A stretch of 64,000 nt of DNA from an uncultured Flavobacteriales bacterium (GTDB lineage: Bacteria; Bacteroidota; Bacteroidia; Flavobacteriales_E; Vicingaceae). Position 1 is the first letter of the stretch. Each line of letters starts with the position of its first letter. Below the pieces are notes generated by a model. The model had not been told where the DNA came from. It searched no databases and saw nothing but the letters and a program-made list of their open reading frames with translations. Where the stretch lies: contig CALCHN010000061.1 of assembly GCA_937901255.1 (NCBI GenBank), positions 7,438 through 71,437 on the forward strand, read 5' to 3'. This document shows positions 35,668 through 44,000 of the stretch, piece after piece. The position numbers and the translations under genes are program-made.

Positions 35668-35886
35668 TTTATAAGGTTAGTTTCTTGTTTTAAAGGGTTT
35701 GTAGTTTATATGAAACTCGAATTAGTTTTCTTCAAAAATACGTAAAAGAAACTCTTAAAATAGCGTAACGCTCTATTTTGTTGTGTTTGTAATGAGCTAT
35801 ACTCATCGCTAAAAAAATATCGTTCCTTCGGAGCTTTGAATTTTGAGTTGCAACGTTTTTTGCAATTCAAAACAATTAAATTAATA

Positions 35887-35894
35887 TATCTTTG
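35887..35894 (+). promoter_or_regulatory. Bacteroidota-type -7 box before the deoxyribosyltransferase-like gene
   Basis: TATCTTTG matches TAnnTTTG exactly and lies 47 nt before the ATG at 35942. No clear -33 TTG was found at the expected distance. The 35668-35941 gap also holds three successive small hairpins (35757-35870: AAAATAGCG/CGCTCTATTTT, ATGAG/CTCAT, TTGCAA...TTGCAA). Confidence 0.4.
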
Positions 35895-35941
35895 TCAATA
35901 TATCATTATAAACGAGTAATCTACGTAAATACTAATTTAAT

Positions 35942-36922
35942 ATGGCAAATACTATTGAATGTCCACTTACAGGTTTTAAAGTCTCTTATAAGGATGTTAT
36001 CTCTGGAGACGCAATTTTTTATAATTTAAAAATATTAGAAATTGAAATTAAGGTACTTTGGTGTTACGATTGTTATAGCGAAATAAAAAATAAAAATATA
36101 TTAGAACATCATATTGTAAAAGGATTAATTGTAAACGGTTTATTACCAGAAGCAATTTTCTTGTGTAAAAATGATTGTAATTTAAAAATTCCGAATAATG
36201 ATTATGAGAAATTAATTTTTCCTGATTTTTTGGAAACTATGAATTATCCTAAAAATGCATCTGATAAAATGGATAATTTATTACTTTATTTTTATAAAAA
36301 ACAAAGATATGATGGAGATCCTATCTTTTTACGCAAACCTCAAAATATCAATATTGAAGAAGAAACTATAATTTATAATTACTTTAAAAATAAACAAGAA
36401 TTATTTTTTTATATAAAATCATTAACAAATAAAAACTTTATTGAAAGTAATTATACTACTTCCTCAAATACTTACATTAAATTAACTCACGAAGCGTTAA
36501 ATAGAATTGTTGAGATAGAAAATAACTCTGTTAAATCTAACGAATGTTTTATTGCTATGGCTTTTGATGATAGAACTAAAACTTATAGAGAAGCTATAAA
36601 AAAAGCTTTAGAGAACAATAAGTTTAAAGCTGTAATAATTGATGAAGAACATTTAGATAGTGACAAAACTATTCCTGATGGAATATTAAATAAAATTAGA
36701 AAAGCTAAATTTTGTATTGCAGATTTTACTCTTCACAGAAATGGTGTTTATTTCGAAAGTGGTTATGCTTTAGGGTTAGGGAAACAAGTAATTTACACTT
36801 GTAAAGAAGATGATTTTAAAAATGCTCATTTTGATATAAAGCAGTTACAACACGTTCTTTATAACACTCCTGATGAACTTGAAAAGAAACTAACTAATAA
36901 AATTGAATTTTGGATTAGATAA
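35942..36922 (+). CDS. Nucleoside-deoxyribosyltransferase/TIR-like domain protein, candidate defence effector
   Basis: 326 residues. The C-terminal ~125 (about 200-326) begins ECFIAMAFDD, continues with KAVIIDEEHLD, IRKAKFCIADFTLHR and ends with NGVYFESGYALGLGKQVIYTC: the order seen in nucleoside 2-deoxyribosyltransferase-like/TIR-like nucleotide-binding domains, with a candidate catalytic Glu in FESGYA. The N-terminal half has paired cysteines (CYDC at about 40-43, CKNDC at about 80-84) that could bind zinc, and a winged-helix-like YIKLTHEALNRI just before the catalytic domain. Composition is more AT-rich than its neighbours, it stands alone, and dispersed repeats flank it on the 3' side. 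Such domains act in NAD+ metabolism and abortive-infection systems; that role here is inferred. Confidence 0.72.
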   Translation: MANTIECPLTGFKVSYKDVISGDAIFYNLKILEIEIKVLWCYDCYSEIKNKNILEHHIVKGLIVNGLLPEAIFLCKNDCNLKIPNNDYEKLIFPDFLETMNYPKNASDKMDNLLLYFYKKQRYDGDPIFLRKPQNINIEEETIIYNYFKNKQELFFYIKSLTNKNFIESNYTTSSNTYIKLTHEALNRIVEIENNSVKSNECFIAMAFDDRTKTYREAIKKALENNKFKAVIIDEEHLDSDKTIPDGILNKIRKAKFCIADFTLHRNGVYFESGYALGLGKQVIYTCKEDDFKNAHFDIKQLQHVLYNTPDELEKKLTNKIEFWIR

Positions 36923-36926
36923 AATA

Positions 36927-36961
36927 GATTCCTGTTTCCACTACGTTGCACAGGAATGACG
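36927..36961 (+). repeat. Palindromic repeat F, copy 1 (GATTCCTG ... CAGGAATGACG)
   Basis: 35 nt, immediately after the 35942 gene. A related copy is at 52626-52660 on the other strand and a shorter one at 52469-52493. Confidence 0.75.
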
Positions 36962-36969
36962 AAAAGATT

Positions 36970-37083
36970 GGCTTTGTGCGTTGGTAACTACTTTCTCCCG
37001 ATAGTTATCGGGATGGGAAGGTTGGGATGGGAAATGGCTTCGTGCGTTGGATAAGTCCCCCTTCGGGGGATTTAGGGGGCTTT
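36970..37083 (-). repeat. Two tandem variants of palindromic repeat C
   Basis: Both begin (minus orientation reversed) with GGCTTTGTGCGTTGG or GGCTTCGTGCGTTGG and end with a C/G-rich hairpin (CCCGATAGTTATCGGG; CCCCCTTCGGGGG), the layout of the intergenic copies at 33524 and 52306. The last hairpin falls 9 nt beyond the tdk stop and may terminate tdk transcription. Confidence 0.7.
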
Positions 37084-37091
37084 TAGGATTT

Positions 37092-37673
37092 TTATTTCTT
37101 ACTAATCGCCCGTTGAAAACAACTTCGGCAAAGTGGTTCGTAAGTGTCAGTTTCTCCTAATTGAACTAATTTATCGTTGGCATTTATTCTATGAGAATGA
37201 TTGGCTAATTCTCCGCAATGCATACAAATAGCATGTACTTTGGTAATGTATTCGGCACAAGCCATAATTTGTGGCATTGGTCCAAAAGGTTTTCCTTTAA
37301 AATCCATGTCCAATCCGGCAACAATCACTCGGATGCCGCTATTCGCCAATTGGTTACAAACTGCTACCAAGCCATCATCAAAAAACTGAGCTTCATCAAT
37401 ACCAACCACATCCACATTATTGGCTAAAATAATAATGTTAGAAGAAGAAGGAACAGGAGTAGAATGAATTTCATTGGCATCATGCGAAACCACTTTTTCT
37501 TCATCGTAGCGCGTATCTATTTCGGGTTTAAAAATCTCTACATGTTGCTTGGCAAACTTAGCACGCTTCATTCTGCGGATAAGCTCTTCGGTTTTTCCTG
37601 AAAACATAGAACCACAGATAACTTCTATCCAGCCTTTCTTTTTTGATGAGTGTATGGAATTTTCTAAAAACAT
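37092..37673 (-). CDS. tdk: Thymidine kinase (type II)
   Basis: 193 residues. Walker A loop GSMFSGKTEELIRRMKR near residue 22-38, the DEAQFF motif (catalytic acidic residue and Walker B) and a C-terminal zinc-binding pair CMHC...CRSC. It phosphorylates thymidine for the salvage of dTTP. The start at 37673 places the P-loop at the usual position. It is divergent from the 37759 gene across 85 nt. Confidence 0.97.
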   Translation of the reverse strand: MFLENSIHSSKKKGWIEVICGSMFSGKTEELIRRMKRAKFAKQHVEIFKPEIDTRYDEEKVVSHDANEIHSTPVPSSSNIIILANNVDVVGIDEAQFFDDGLVAVCNQLANSGIRVIVAGLDMDFKGKPFGPMPQIMACAEYITKVHAICMHCGELANHSHRINANDKLVQLGETDTYEPLCRSCFQRAISKK

Positions 37674-37758
37674 AAATTTAATAAGTTGTAAAACTAATCG
37701 TTTTTTTACTATTTTTATAGTTCAAAATAGTAGATTAATAAAATTTTTTTGTTGTAGT

Positions 37759-38418
37759 ATGGAAGTAAAGAAAATTCGTCAGGAACTTAATGAGATAATA
37801 AAAAATATTGTGGAACATTCCGAGAGTTTTCCTGCAAATAGACCTATTCCATCATTAGAGGTAAGTGCTGTTATTTCTAAAGTAAATAAAATGCAAGAAC
37901 GATTGGCAGTGTTGAAATACCTGTTGGAAGTTCATGAAAACCAACAAAAAATAACTCCTTCACAAGAGCCAACAACCACTCATGAAGAAGAAATGGTAGC
38001 TCCAGAAAATACGGCTTCAGAAACAAACATTACCGAACCAGTTGCCGAGCCAGAAGCTCCTGTTATTGAAATTCCTGAGGCAACTCAGCAAGAAGAACAA
38101 CTAAAAGAAAATGTAGAAGAAAAAGCAACTGTTGTAGAAAATGTTCAAACAAAGCAAGAAATTGCCCAAAAATTAAGCAGAACGCCTATTAAAAGTTTAA
38201 AAGAAGCATTCTCTTTAAACGATAGGTATTTATACGCTAATGAGTTGTTTGATAAAAATATGGAAGCTTTTAATAACTTAATTAAAGCTATTGATGAATC
38301 TAGCAACATCAATGAAGCTAATGAGAAGCTTTTTACCGCCAAAACGCAATATAATTGGGAGGAGGAAAATAATTTTTATTTGGAGTTTAGCATATTGGTA
38401 GAAAGAAGATTTAGCTAA
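37759..38418 (+). CDS. Conserved Bacteroidota protein with a Pro/Glu-rich middle, function unknown
   Basis: 219 residues from the ATG at 37759; a longer in-frame reading starts inside tdk on the opposite strand and is not credible. The N-terminal helical part (MEVKKIRQELNEIIKNIVEHSES) is followed by a low-complexity Glu/Pro/Thr linker (about 75-140), and a conserved C-terminal part with SLNDRYLYANELFDKNMEAF and YNWEEENNFYLEFSILVERRFS. Proteins with this C-terminal signature are widespread in the phylum beside tdk, but I know of no function. No signal peptide or membrane helix. Confidence 0.75.
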   Translation: MEVKKIRQELNEIIKNIVEHSESFPANRPIPSLEVSAVISKVNKMQERLAVLKYLLEVHENQQKITPSQEPTTTHEEEMVAPENTASETNITEPVAEPEAPVIEIPEATQQEEQLKENVEEKATVVENVQTKQEIAQKLSRTPIKSLKEAFSLNDRYLYANELFDKNMEAFNNLIKAIDESSNINEANEKLFTAKTQYNWEEENNFYLEFSILVERRFS

Positions 38419-38542
38419 TTAAAGTTTGTCCAGAATGTCCGATTTCTTCGTTATTCTCGTTTTGAAAGCCTCGAATTTGAACTTTAAAGTTCAGCCTCAT
38501 GACTATACTATATAGACAGACAATAATAAAAGAACTAAAGCA

Positions 38543-39799
38543 ATGGTTAAAAATAGTTTATTTTTTCTGGGAATTTTTCTAGTTGTATTTTCTGCTAAAA
38601 GTCAGGATGTAGTTTATGCCAAAAAGATGTTAGATACCTTAGCATCCTCTTATTTTGAAGGTAGAGGTGCAGTAAATAACGGAGAAAAAAAAGCAGCAGA
38701 TTTTATTGCTAACGAATATAAAAAGCACGGGTTAAAACCATTTAAAGAAAATTTTTTACAGCATTTTAATTATAACATCAACACCTTTTCTGGGAAGTTG
38801 GAGGTAGTTATAGATGACGAAAAACTCATTCCCGGAAAAGATTATATTGTTGGAGCAGCATCAAGCAAATTGCAAGGTGAATTTGATTTAGTGCATTACA
38901 ATTCCACTAATTTACCCACTAAAAAAGAGTTGCAAAAACTAACCAAGAGAGGATTTTTCCTCAACAAAATAATTGTAATTGATAATGAAGGGATAGAAAA
39001 GGATAATGAAGTTCTAACAGCACTTCAAATTAATGTTTTTAATGCTGTGGGGGTAATTTTATTGGAAAATAAGTTAACACAATCCATTGCAACTTCTTAT
39101 GAAAAATATGCGATACTTCATGTTATGAGAGAAGTAATAGACCGCAATGCTCGAAAAATAGCAGTGAATATTAATCAGCAATTCATCAGCAATTTTAAAT
39201 CGCAAAATGTAATTGGTTATATAGAGGGAACAGATTTTCCTGATTCTATTATTGCAGTTTCTGCTCATTACGACCACTTAGGAAGGATGGGTGATGAGGT
39301 TTATTTTCCGGGAGCTAACGATAATGCAGCAGGAGTGGCTATGTTACTCGATTTTGCTAAATATTTTAGTGAAAATCCACCTAAAAATACGATGGTTTTT
39401 ATGGCTTTTGGAGCAGAAGAATCTGGCATTATAGGCTCTCGCTATTTTGTGGAAAATCCATTGTTTAAATTACAACGATTGAATTTCCTTATTAATTTAG
39501 ATGTAATTGGAACAGGAACAGATGGCATTATGGTTGTAAATGGAGCTGATTTGCCACAAGCATTTGCTTTGTTGGAATCGTGCAACAAAAAAAATTATGT
39601 TCCTGAAATTAAAAAACGTAAAAATGCACCTAATAGTGATCATTTTTGGTTTGCTCAAAAAGGAATTCCAGCTTTTTTTATTTATGGATTAGGTGGAGGA
39701 ACAGCTTATCATGATATTGATGATACTTCCGATAAATTGCAATTGGAAAAATACAATGATGTTTTTTCTTTAATCAGAGATTTTATTATACAATTATAA
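38543..39799 (+). CDS. Secreted M28 family zinc peptidase
   Basis: 418 residues with a signal peptide (about 1-20, ending FSAKSQ). The M28 catalytic core shows the first zinc histidine in SAHYDHLG, the bridging aspartate in GANDNAAG, the catalytic glutamate/zinc glutamate in FGAEESG, the later zinc aspartate in NLDVIGTG, and the final histidine in NSDHFWF. A protease-associated-type insert lies between the N-terminus and the core. Probably an exported aminopeptidase. It ends 8 nt before the propeller/SpoIIE gene and is likely in the same transcript. Confidence 0.93.
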   Translation: MVKNSLFFLGIFLVVFSAKSQDVVYAKKMLDTLASSYFEGRGAVNNGEKKAADFIANEYKKHGLKPFKENFLQHFNYNINTFSGKLEVVIDDEKLIPGKDYIVGAASSKLQGEFDLVHYNSTNLPTKKELQKLTKRGFFLNKIIVIDNEGIEKDNEVLTALQINVFNAVGVILLENKLTQSIATSYEKYAILHVMREVIDRNARKIAVNINQQFISNFKSQNVIGYIEGTDFPDSIIAVSAHYDHLGRMGDEVYFPGANDNAAGVAMLLDFAKYFSENPPKNTMVFMAFGAEESGIIGSRYFVENPLFKLQRLNFLINLDVIGTGTDGIMVVNGADLPQAFALLESCNKKNYVPEIKKRKNAPNSDHFWFAQKGIPAFFIYGLGGGTAYHDIDDTSDKLQLEKYNDVFSLIRDFIIQL

Positions 39800-39807
39800 C
39801 AAACTAA

Positions 39808-42800
39808 ATGGTGTTGAACATAGTGAAAAGGATAAAGGTTGTTAGTTGTGTAACAAGTTTGTTGTTAGTATTTTATCTGACAAATATTTCGGTGGTTTTT
39901 GCACAAACAACTGTAGTAAAAGCTACCACTCCCGAAGTTAATTTTACCAATTTTAATACAGAGCAAGGCTTGGCACTAAGTTCTATTTCTTGTGGAATTA
40001 TCGACCAAAGAGGAAACTTATGGTTTGGTACTTTTGGCGGAGGAGTAAGTCGTTTTGATGGAAAACAATTTACCACATTTACCACCGCCAATGGGTTGGC
40101 AAATAATACCATTTGGTCTGCTTTTGAAGATAGCAAAGGCAATTTATGGTTTGGCTCCGATGGAGGCGGTGTAAGTAAGTTTGATGGAAATAAATTTATT
40201 TCTTATACCACAAAAAATGGCTTAGCACAAAATACCATATTAACCATTTTTGAAGATAGAAAAGGTAATATTTGGCTTGGAACTAGAGAGGCAGGAGTGA
40301 GTAAGTTTGATGGAGAAAAATTTACTAATTATGATGTAAGTAGTGAGACAGCTCAAAATTCGGTATGGAGTATTTTAGAAGACAAGCAAGGTAATATTTG
40401 GTTTGGTACAGGAGGAGCTGGATTAGTTCGTTTTAATGGAAAAAGTTTTGAAAGTTATACCACTGTTGATGGATTGAGTAGTAACCACATAACAGCCATG
40501 GCAAAAAATACGCAAGGAGATTTTTGGATAGCTACAGAAGCCGGAATTACTTTTTTTGATGGCAAGAGTTTTAAAGCTATAACCACTCAAAATGGATTGC
40601 CCAACAACAATATCAGTACTATAATTATAGATAAATCGGAAAACATATGGTTGGGAACAAAACATCAAGGCATTATTAAAATGAATATAGATTGTTTTTT
40701 AACATCTAAAGAAGATTTTTCTGAGTGCTTTACCAACTTCACTGTTGAACAAGGCTTATCTCACAATAGAATTTTTAGTATTACCGAAGATGCAAATGCA
40801 AATCTTTGGATAGGCACTTACGGAGGTGGTGTAAGTCGCTATAATGGAGATGCTTTTTTTATTTATACTACTAGTCAAGGCTTAGCACAAAATAGAGTTT
40901 GGAGTACTATTGAGGACAATGAAGGAAATATTTGGTTTGGTACTAATGATAAAGGAGTTTGTAAGTTTGATGGCACAAATTTCACTACTTATACTACCAA
41001 AGATGGATTAGCTAAAAATACGGTTTGGGCAATACATCAAGATAAAACAGGCAATATTTGGTTTGGGACAGAAGGAGGTGGTGTAAGCAAGTTTGATGGT
41101 AGAAAGTTTACTAATTACACTTCAAAACAAGGTTTAATTCATGATGATATTAGAAGCATAACGCAAGATGCTGAAGGCAATATGTGGTTTGGCTCTAATG
41201 GTGGTGGAGTAAGTAAATTTAATGGCGAAACATTTCAGAATTTCACTATTGCTAATGGGTTGGTTCATAACAATGTAAGAAGTATGTTGTTGGATAAAAA
41301 AGGTAATATTTGGTTGGGAACGAATGGTGGTGGAGTTAGTGTTTTTAATGGTAAAAAGTTTACCAATTATAGCACAAAAGAAGGATTAGCTCACAACTCT
41401 ATAAAATGTATGTTGGAAGATGCAGCAGGCAACATTTGGTTAGGAACATCTGGTGGTGGAGCCGTAAGATTTGACGGAACTGATTTTTTAATCATAAATA
41501 CGTTAAACGGATTGGCAGATGATGTGGTTTATGATATGGTTGAAGATGAAAATGGGATAATTTGGTTTGGCACCAACTTGGGTTTTTGTGGATTAAAAGT
41601 TACTATCGACAATAAGCAACTAGCTCCCGGAAAAGCCAATTTATCGAATAAAGCCTTCAAAAATGCTGAATTTATTTGGGAGAAATACAACAACAAAACA
41701 GGTTTTCCTATAAAAGATTTAAATACTAACTCCATGTGTTATACAACCGTTGGGCTTCCTAAAAGCAAAGAAAATACAAAAGGAATTATTTGGGGAGCTT
41801 GTGGCGATGATAAAATTGTAAGATTTAATCCTGCAGCCATTAATAGAGACAAGCGTTTGCCAAAATTATTTATTCAGAAAGTTAAAGTTAATGAAGAAAA
41901 CATTAGCTGGAATTCTTTAAAAAATCACAATGATAGTTTAATTACCCTAAATGAGGAGGCTTTAACTTATGGAAATAGATTGGAAGAAGAAGTAAAATCT
42001 ACCTTATTTAAAAATTATGAAAATATTTCATTTTCTGAAGTAAGAAGTTGGTATCAAATACCTGAAAACTTAGTGTTACCAAGCGATTTAAACAACATTT
42101 CATTTGAGTTTTTAGCCATAGAAACAGAAAGAAACTTTTTAGTGAAATATCAATATGCTTTAGTAGAATACTCTTCCACTATTGATTTAGAAAGTGTAGA
42201 ATGGTCGCCCTTATCATCAAAAACATTAGCCAATTATAACAATTTATGGGAAGGAAAATATACCTTTTTAGTGAAAGCCATTATGCCAGAAGGCAAGCGG
42301 ACACCAATACAAACCTATCATTTTAAAGTATTACCACCTTGGTGGAGAATGTGGTGGATGTATGTTTTTTATGGACTCACATTTATAGGAATAATGATTT
42401 TAATTGTTTGGTGGAACGGACGAAGATTAGCTGCTCGAGCCAGAGAACTTACCATTGAAGTACAAAAAGCAACCAAAGAAATTTCTGAACAAAAACAAAT
42501 AGTAGAAGATAAACATAAGGAAATTACCGATAGTATTCATTACGCTAAAAGAATTCAGCAAGCTATTTTACCTACTGTTGAAATGATAAATAAAACACTA
42601 AAAGACAACTTTTTGCTGTATTTGCCTAAAGATGTGGTTAGTGGAGATTTTTATTGGATGGAGAACCTCCACCTAACCCCCTCCGAAGGTAGAGAGAATA
42701 GGACTTTTTTCGCTGTTGCTGATTGTACCGGACATGGAGTTCCGGGAGCGATGGTGAGCGTAGTTTGCAGTAATGCCTTGTCAAAAGCTTTGTTGGAAGA

Positions 42801-43308
42801 AGGTATAACTGAAACAGGAAAATTGTTGGAACGTGTTAGAGAAATTGTAATAGAACGTTTTGCTAAAAGTGGAGGAGTGAGAGACGGAATGGATATTGCG
42901 TTATGTAGTTTAAAACTTTCTGAAAGTTCTGAATTTTCGGAAAGTTATGCTACACTGCAATATTCGGGAGCAAACAGACCTTTAATAATTGTAAGAAAAG
43001 GAGAGCTCATAAAAATTAAACCAGACAAACAACCCATAGGTAAATTTTTTGAAAACAGACCCTTTGCAACACATGATATTCCATTACAAAAAAATGATAT
43101 GATTTATTTGTTTTCGGATGGTTATGCCGATCAGTTTGGTGGCGAAAATGGTAAGAAGTTTATGACCAAACAATTGTATGATTTATTCGCCCAAATAGCT
43201 AATAAACCCTTAGATGTTCAAAAAAACATATTAAAAGAAACACTCAGAGCTTGGCAAGGCAATTACACTCAGGTAGATGACATCTGTATTTTTGGAGTAA
43301 GAGTGTAA
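39808..43308 (+). CDS. Two-component-regulator propeller sensor with SpoIIE/PP2C phosphatase
   Basis: 1166 residues. After an N-terminal export signal (about 1-32), thirteen tandem units with the form GNxWFGT...GGGVSKFDG...FTTYTTxxGL (about 40-610) make propellers of the two-component-regulator type, then a Y_Y_Y-like domain (about 740-840), one membrane helix (about 855-875; MYVFYGLTFIGIMILIV), a coiled coil (VQKATKEISEQKQIVEDKHKEI) and a C-terminal SpoIIE-type PP2C phosphatase (about 925-1166; VSGDFYW, VADCTGHGVPGAMVS, GMDIALCSL, FLFSDGYADQFGG). It should sense an extracytoplasmic ligand and dephosphorylate a cytosolic target. Two repeat-derived insertions sit inside the phosphatase (42665-42702, 42914-42946). 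It is 8 nt downstream of the M28 peptidase. Confidence 0.92.
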   Translation: MVLNIVKRIKVVSCVTSLLLVFYLTNISVVFAQTTVVKATTPEVNFTNFNTEQGLALSSISCGIIDQRGNLWFGTFGGGVSRFDGKQFTTFTTANGLANNTIWSAFEDSKGNLWFGSDGGGVSKFDGNKFISYTTKNGLAQNTILTIFEDRKGNIWLGTREAGVSKFDGEKFTNYDVSSETAQNSVWSILEDKQGNIWFGTGGAGLVRFNGKSFESYTTVDGLSSNHITAMAKNTQGDFWIATEAGITFFDGKSFKAITTQNGLPNNNISTIIIDKSENIWLGTKHQGIIKMNIDCFLTSKEDFSECFTNFTVEQGLSHNRIFSITEDANANLWIGTYGGGVSRYNGDAFFIYTTSQGLAQNRVWSTIEDNEGNIWFGTNDKGVCKFDGTNFTTYTTKDGLAKNTVWAIHQDKTGNIWFGTEGGGVSKFDGRKFTNYTSKQGLIHDDIRSITQDAEGNMWFGSNGGGVSKFNGETFQNFTIANGLVHNNVRSMLLDKKGNIWLGTNGGGVSVFNGKKFTNYSTKEGLAHNSIKCMLEDAAGNIWLGTSGGGAVRFDGTDFLIINTLNGLADDVVYDMVEDENGIIWFGTNLGFCGLKVTIDNKQLAPGKANLSNKAFKNAEFIWEKYNNKTGFPIKDLNTNSMCYTTVGLPKSKENTKGIIWGACGDDKIVRFNPAAINRDKRLPKLFIQKVKVNEENISWNSLKNHNDSLITLNEEALTYGNRLEEEVKSTLFKNYENISFSEVRSWYQIPENLVLPSDLNNISFEFLAIETERNFLVKYQYALVEYSSTIDLESVEWSPLSSKTLANYNNLWEGKYTFLVKAIMPEGKRTPIQTYHFKVLPPWWRMWWMYVFYGLTFIGIMILIVWWNGRRLAARARELTIEVQKATKEISEQKQIVEDKHKEITDSIHYAKRIQQAILPTVEMINKTLKDNFLLYLPKDVVSGDFYWMENLHLTPSEGRENRTFFAVADCTGHGVPGAMVSVVCSNALSKALLEEGITETGKLLERVREIVIERFAKSGGVRDGMDIALCSLKLSESSEFSESYATLQYSGANRPLIIVRKGELIKIKPDKQPIGKFFENRPFATHDIPLQKNDMIYLFSDGYADQFGGENGKKFMTKQLYDLFAQIANKPLDVQKNILKETLRAWQGNYTQVDDICIFGVRV
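42665..42702 (+). repeat. Palindromic repeat B-like insertion within the phosphatase coding region
   Basis: 38 nt coding residues of about 953-965 (ENLHLTPSEGREN). It reads CCACCTAACCCCCTCCGAAGG and then AGAGAGAATAGG, matching the order of repeat B (CCCCTAACCCCC...AGAGAGGGAATAG at 12998-13033). Normal SpoIIE domains have only a short DGK-type turn here. Confidence 0.6.
42914..42946 (+). repeat. Palindromic repeat D-like insertion within the phosphatase coding region
   Basis: 33 nt, AACTTTCTGAAAGTT then TTTTCGGAAAGTT, encoding SESSEFSES-type residues (about 1036-1046). It is a degenerate version of the perfect palindrome at 23314-23347. Confidence 0.6.
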
Positions 43309-43350
43309 AAATAAGTCATTTGTCGTATAAATTATTATTTCAGAATTAGC

Positions 43351-43358
43351 TATGTTTG
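43351..43358 (+). promoter_or_regulatory. Bacteroidota-type -7 box before the 43391 gene
   Basis: TATGTTTG matches TAnnTTTG and lies 32 nt before the ATG at 43391. The -33 element is not clear. Confidence 0.35.
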
Positions 43359-43390
43359 CCTAAAATATTTAAAAATTAAAACTATTCATT

Positions 43391-43894
43391 ATGAAACAAT
43401 TAAAGTCAACATCTTTTTCAACTCAATTTAGTAAAATAGCGTTATTGTTTGTGTTGTTTTTCTCTACTAGTTTAATGGTAAATGCTCAAAAGCTTATTTC
43501 TAGTGACGAGCTAACACCAACGTTTTTAAAAGAAACCTTTGAAAATGCTTTTATAGAAGTATTAGAAGTAAAAGAAACTTATGTAAAAGTAAAAGACGTT
43601 TTTTCTGTGTTTTTAGATATAGATCCTAAAAAAAGATATGTAACGCTTTCGGGAGTTTATCAAGTTGTAGAAGGAGCTAAAAAAGAAGAGGTTTACGAAT
43701 TGATGAACAAAATCAATACAGAAGTAGCGTTGATAAAAATTTTCTATAATGAAAAAACCAATACTGTATCGTATTATTACTATTTCTATACCGAAGGAGG
43801 ATTTACTCAAAAATCGTTGGTATATGCATTAAAATTATACAAAGATGCCATTACGCTTAGTCTCCAAAAAGATACAGCTAAATTGATTAAATAA
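43391..43894 (+). CDS. Small secreted protein, function unknown
   Basis: 167 residues. An N-terminal signal peptide (hydrophobic 17-30, ending LMVNAQ) is followed by a mixed alpha/beta body (VLEVKETYVKVKDVFSVFLDI, AYTVSYYYYFYTEGG). It resembles no family I recognise. It follows the SpoIIE sensor by 82 nt with its own -7-like box and is ended by a strong terminator, so it is probably its own transcript. Whether it is regulated by the sensor is unknown. Confidence 0.7.
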   Translation: MKQLKSTSFSTQFSKIALLFVLFFSTSLMVNAQKLISSDELTPTFLKETFENAFIEVLEVKETYVKVKDVFSVFLDIDPKKRYVTLSGVYQVVEGAKKEEVYELMNKINTEVALIKIFYNEKTNTVSYYYYFYTEGGFTQKSLVYALKLYKDAITLSLQKDTAKLIK

Positions 43895-43920
43895 AAAGTA
43901 ACCTTTTATCTTTAACTATA

Positions 43921-43958
43921 AAAAGCACTGTCTAATTTTTTAGACAGTGCTTTTTTTT
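43921..43958 (+). terminator. Terminator after the 43391 gene
   Basis: A 14-bp stem AAAAGCACTGTCTA / TAGACAGTGCTTTT with a 6-nt loop, followed by a T run, lies 26 nt past the stop. Confidence 0.9.
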
Positions 43959-43979
43959 ATTCGTTACAGTTAAATTTCA

Positions 43980-43987
43980 TAGCTTTG
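43980..43987 (+). promoter_or_regulatory. Bacteroidota-type -7 box before the protease-RimK genes
   Basis: TAGCTTTG matches TAnnTTTG exactly, 13 nt before the ATG at 44001. If used, the transcript leader would be very short. Confidence 0.35.
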
Positions 43988-44000
43988 AATTTTAGAATTT

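Noticed and set aside
37549..37758. Longer start for the 37759 gene
   Set aside because: It would run through the tdk coding sequence on the opposite strand; the MEVKKIRQEL start fits the family.
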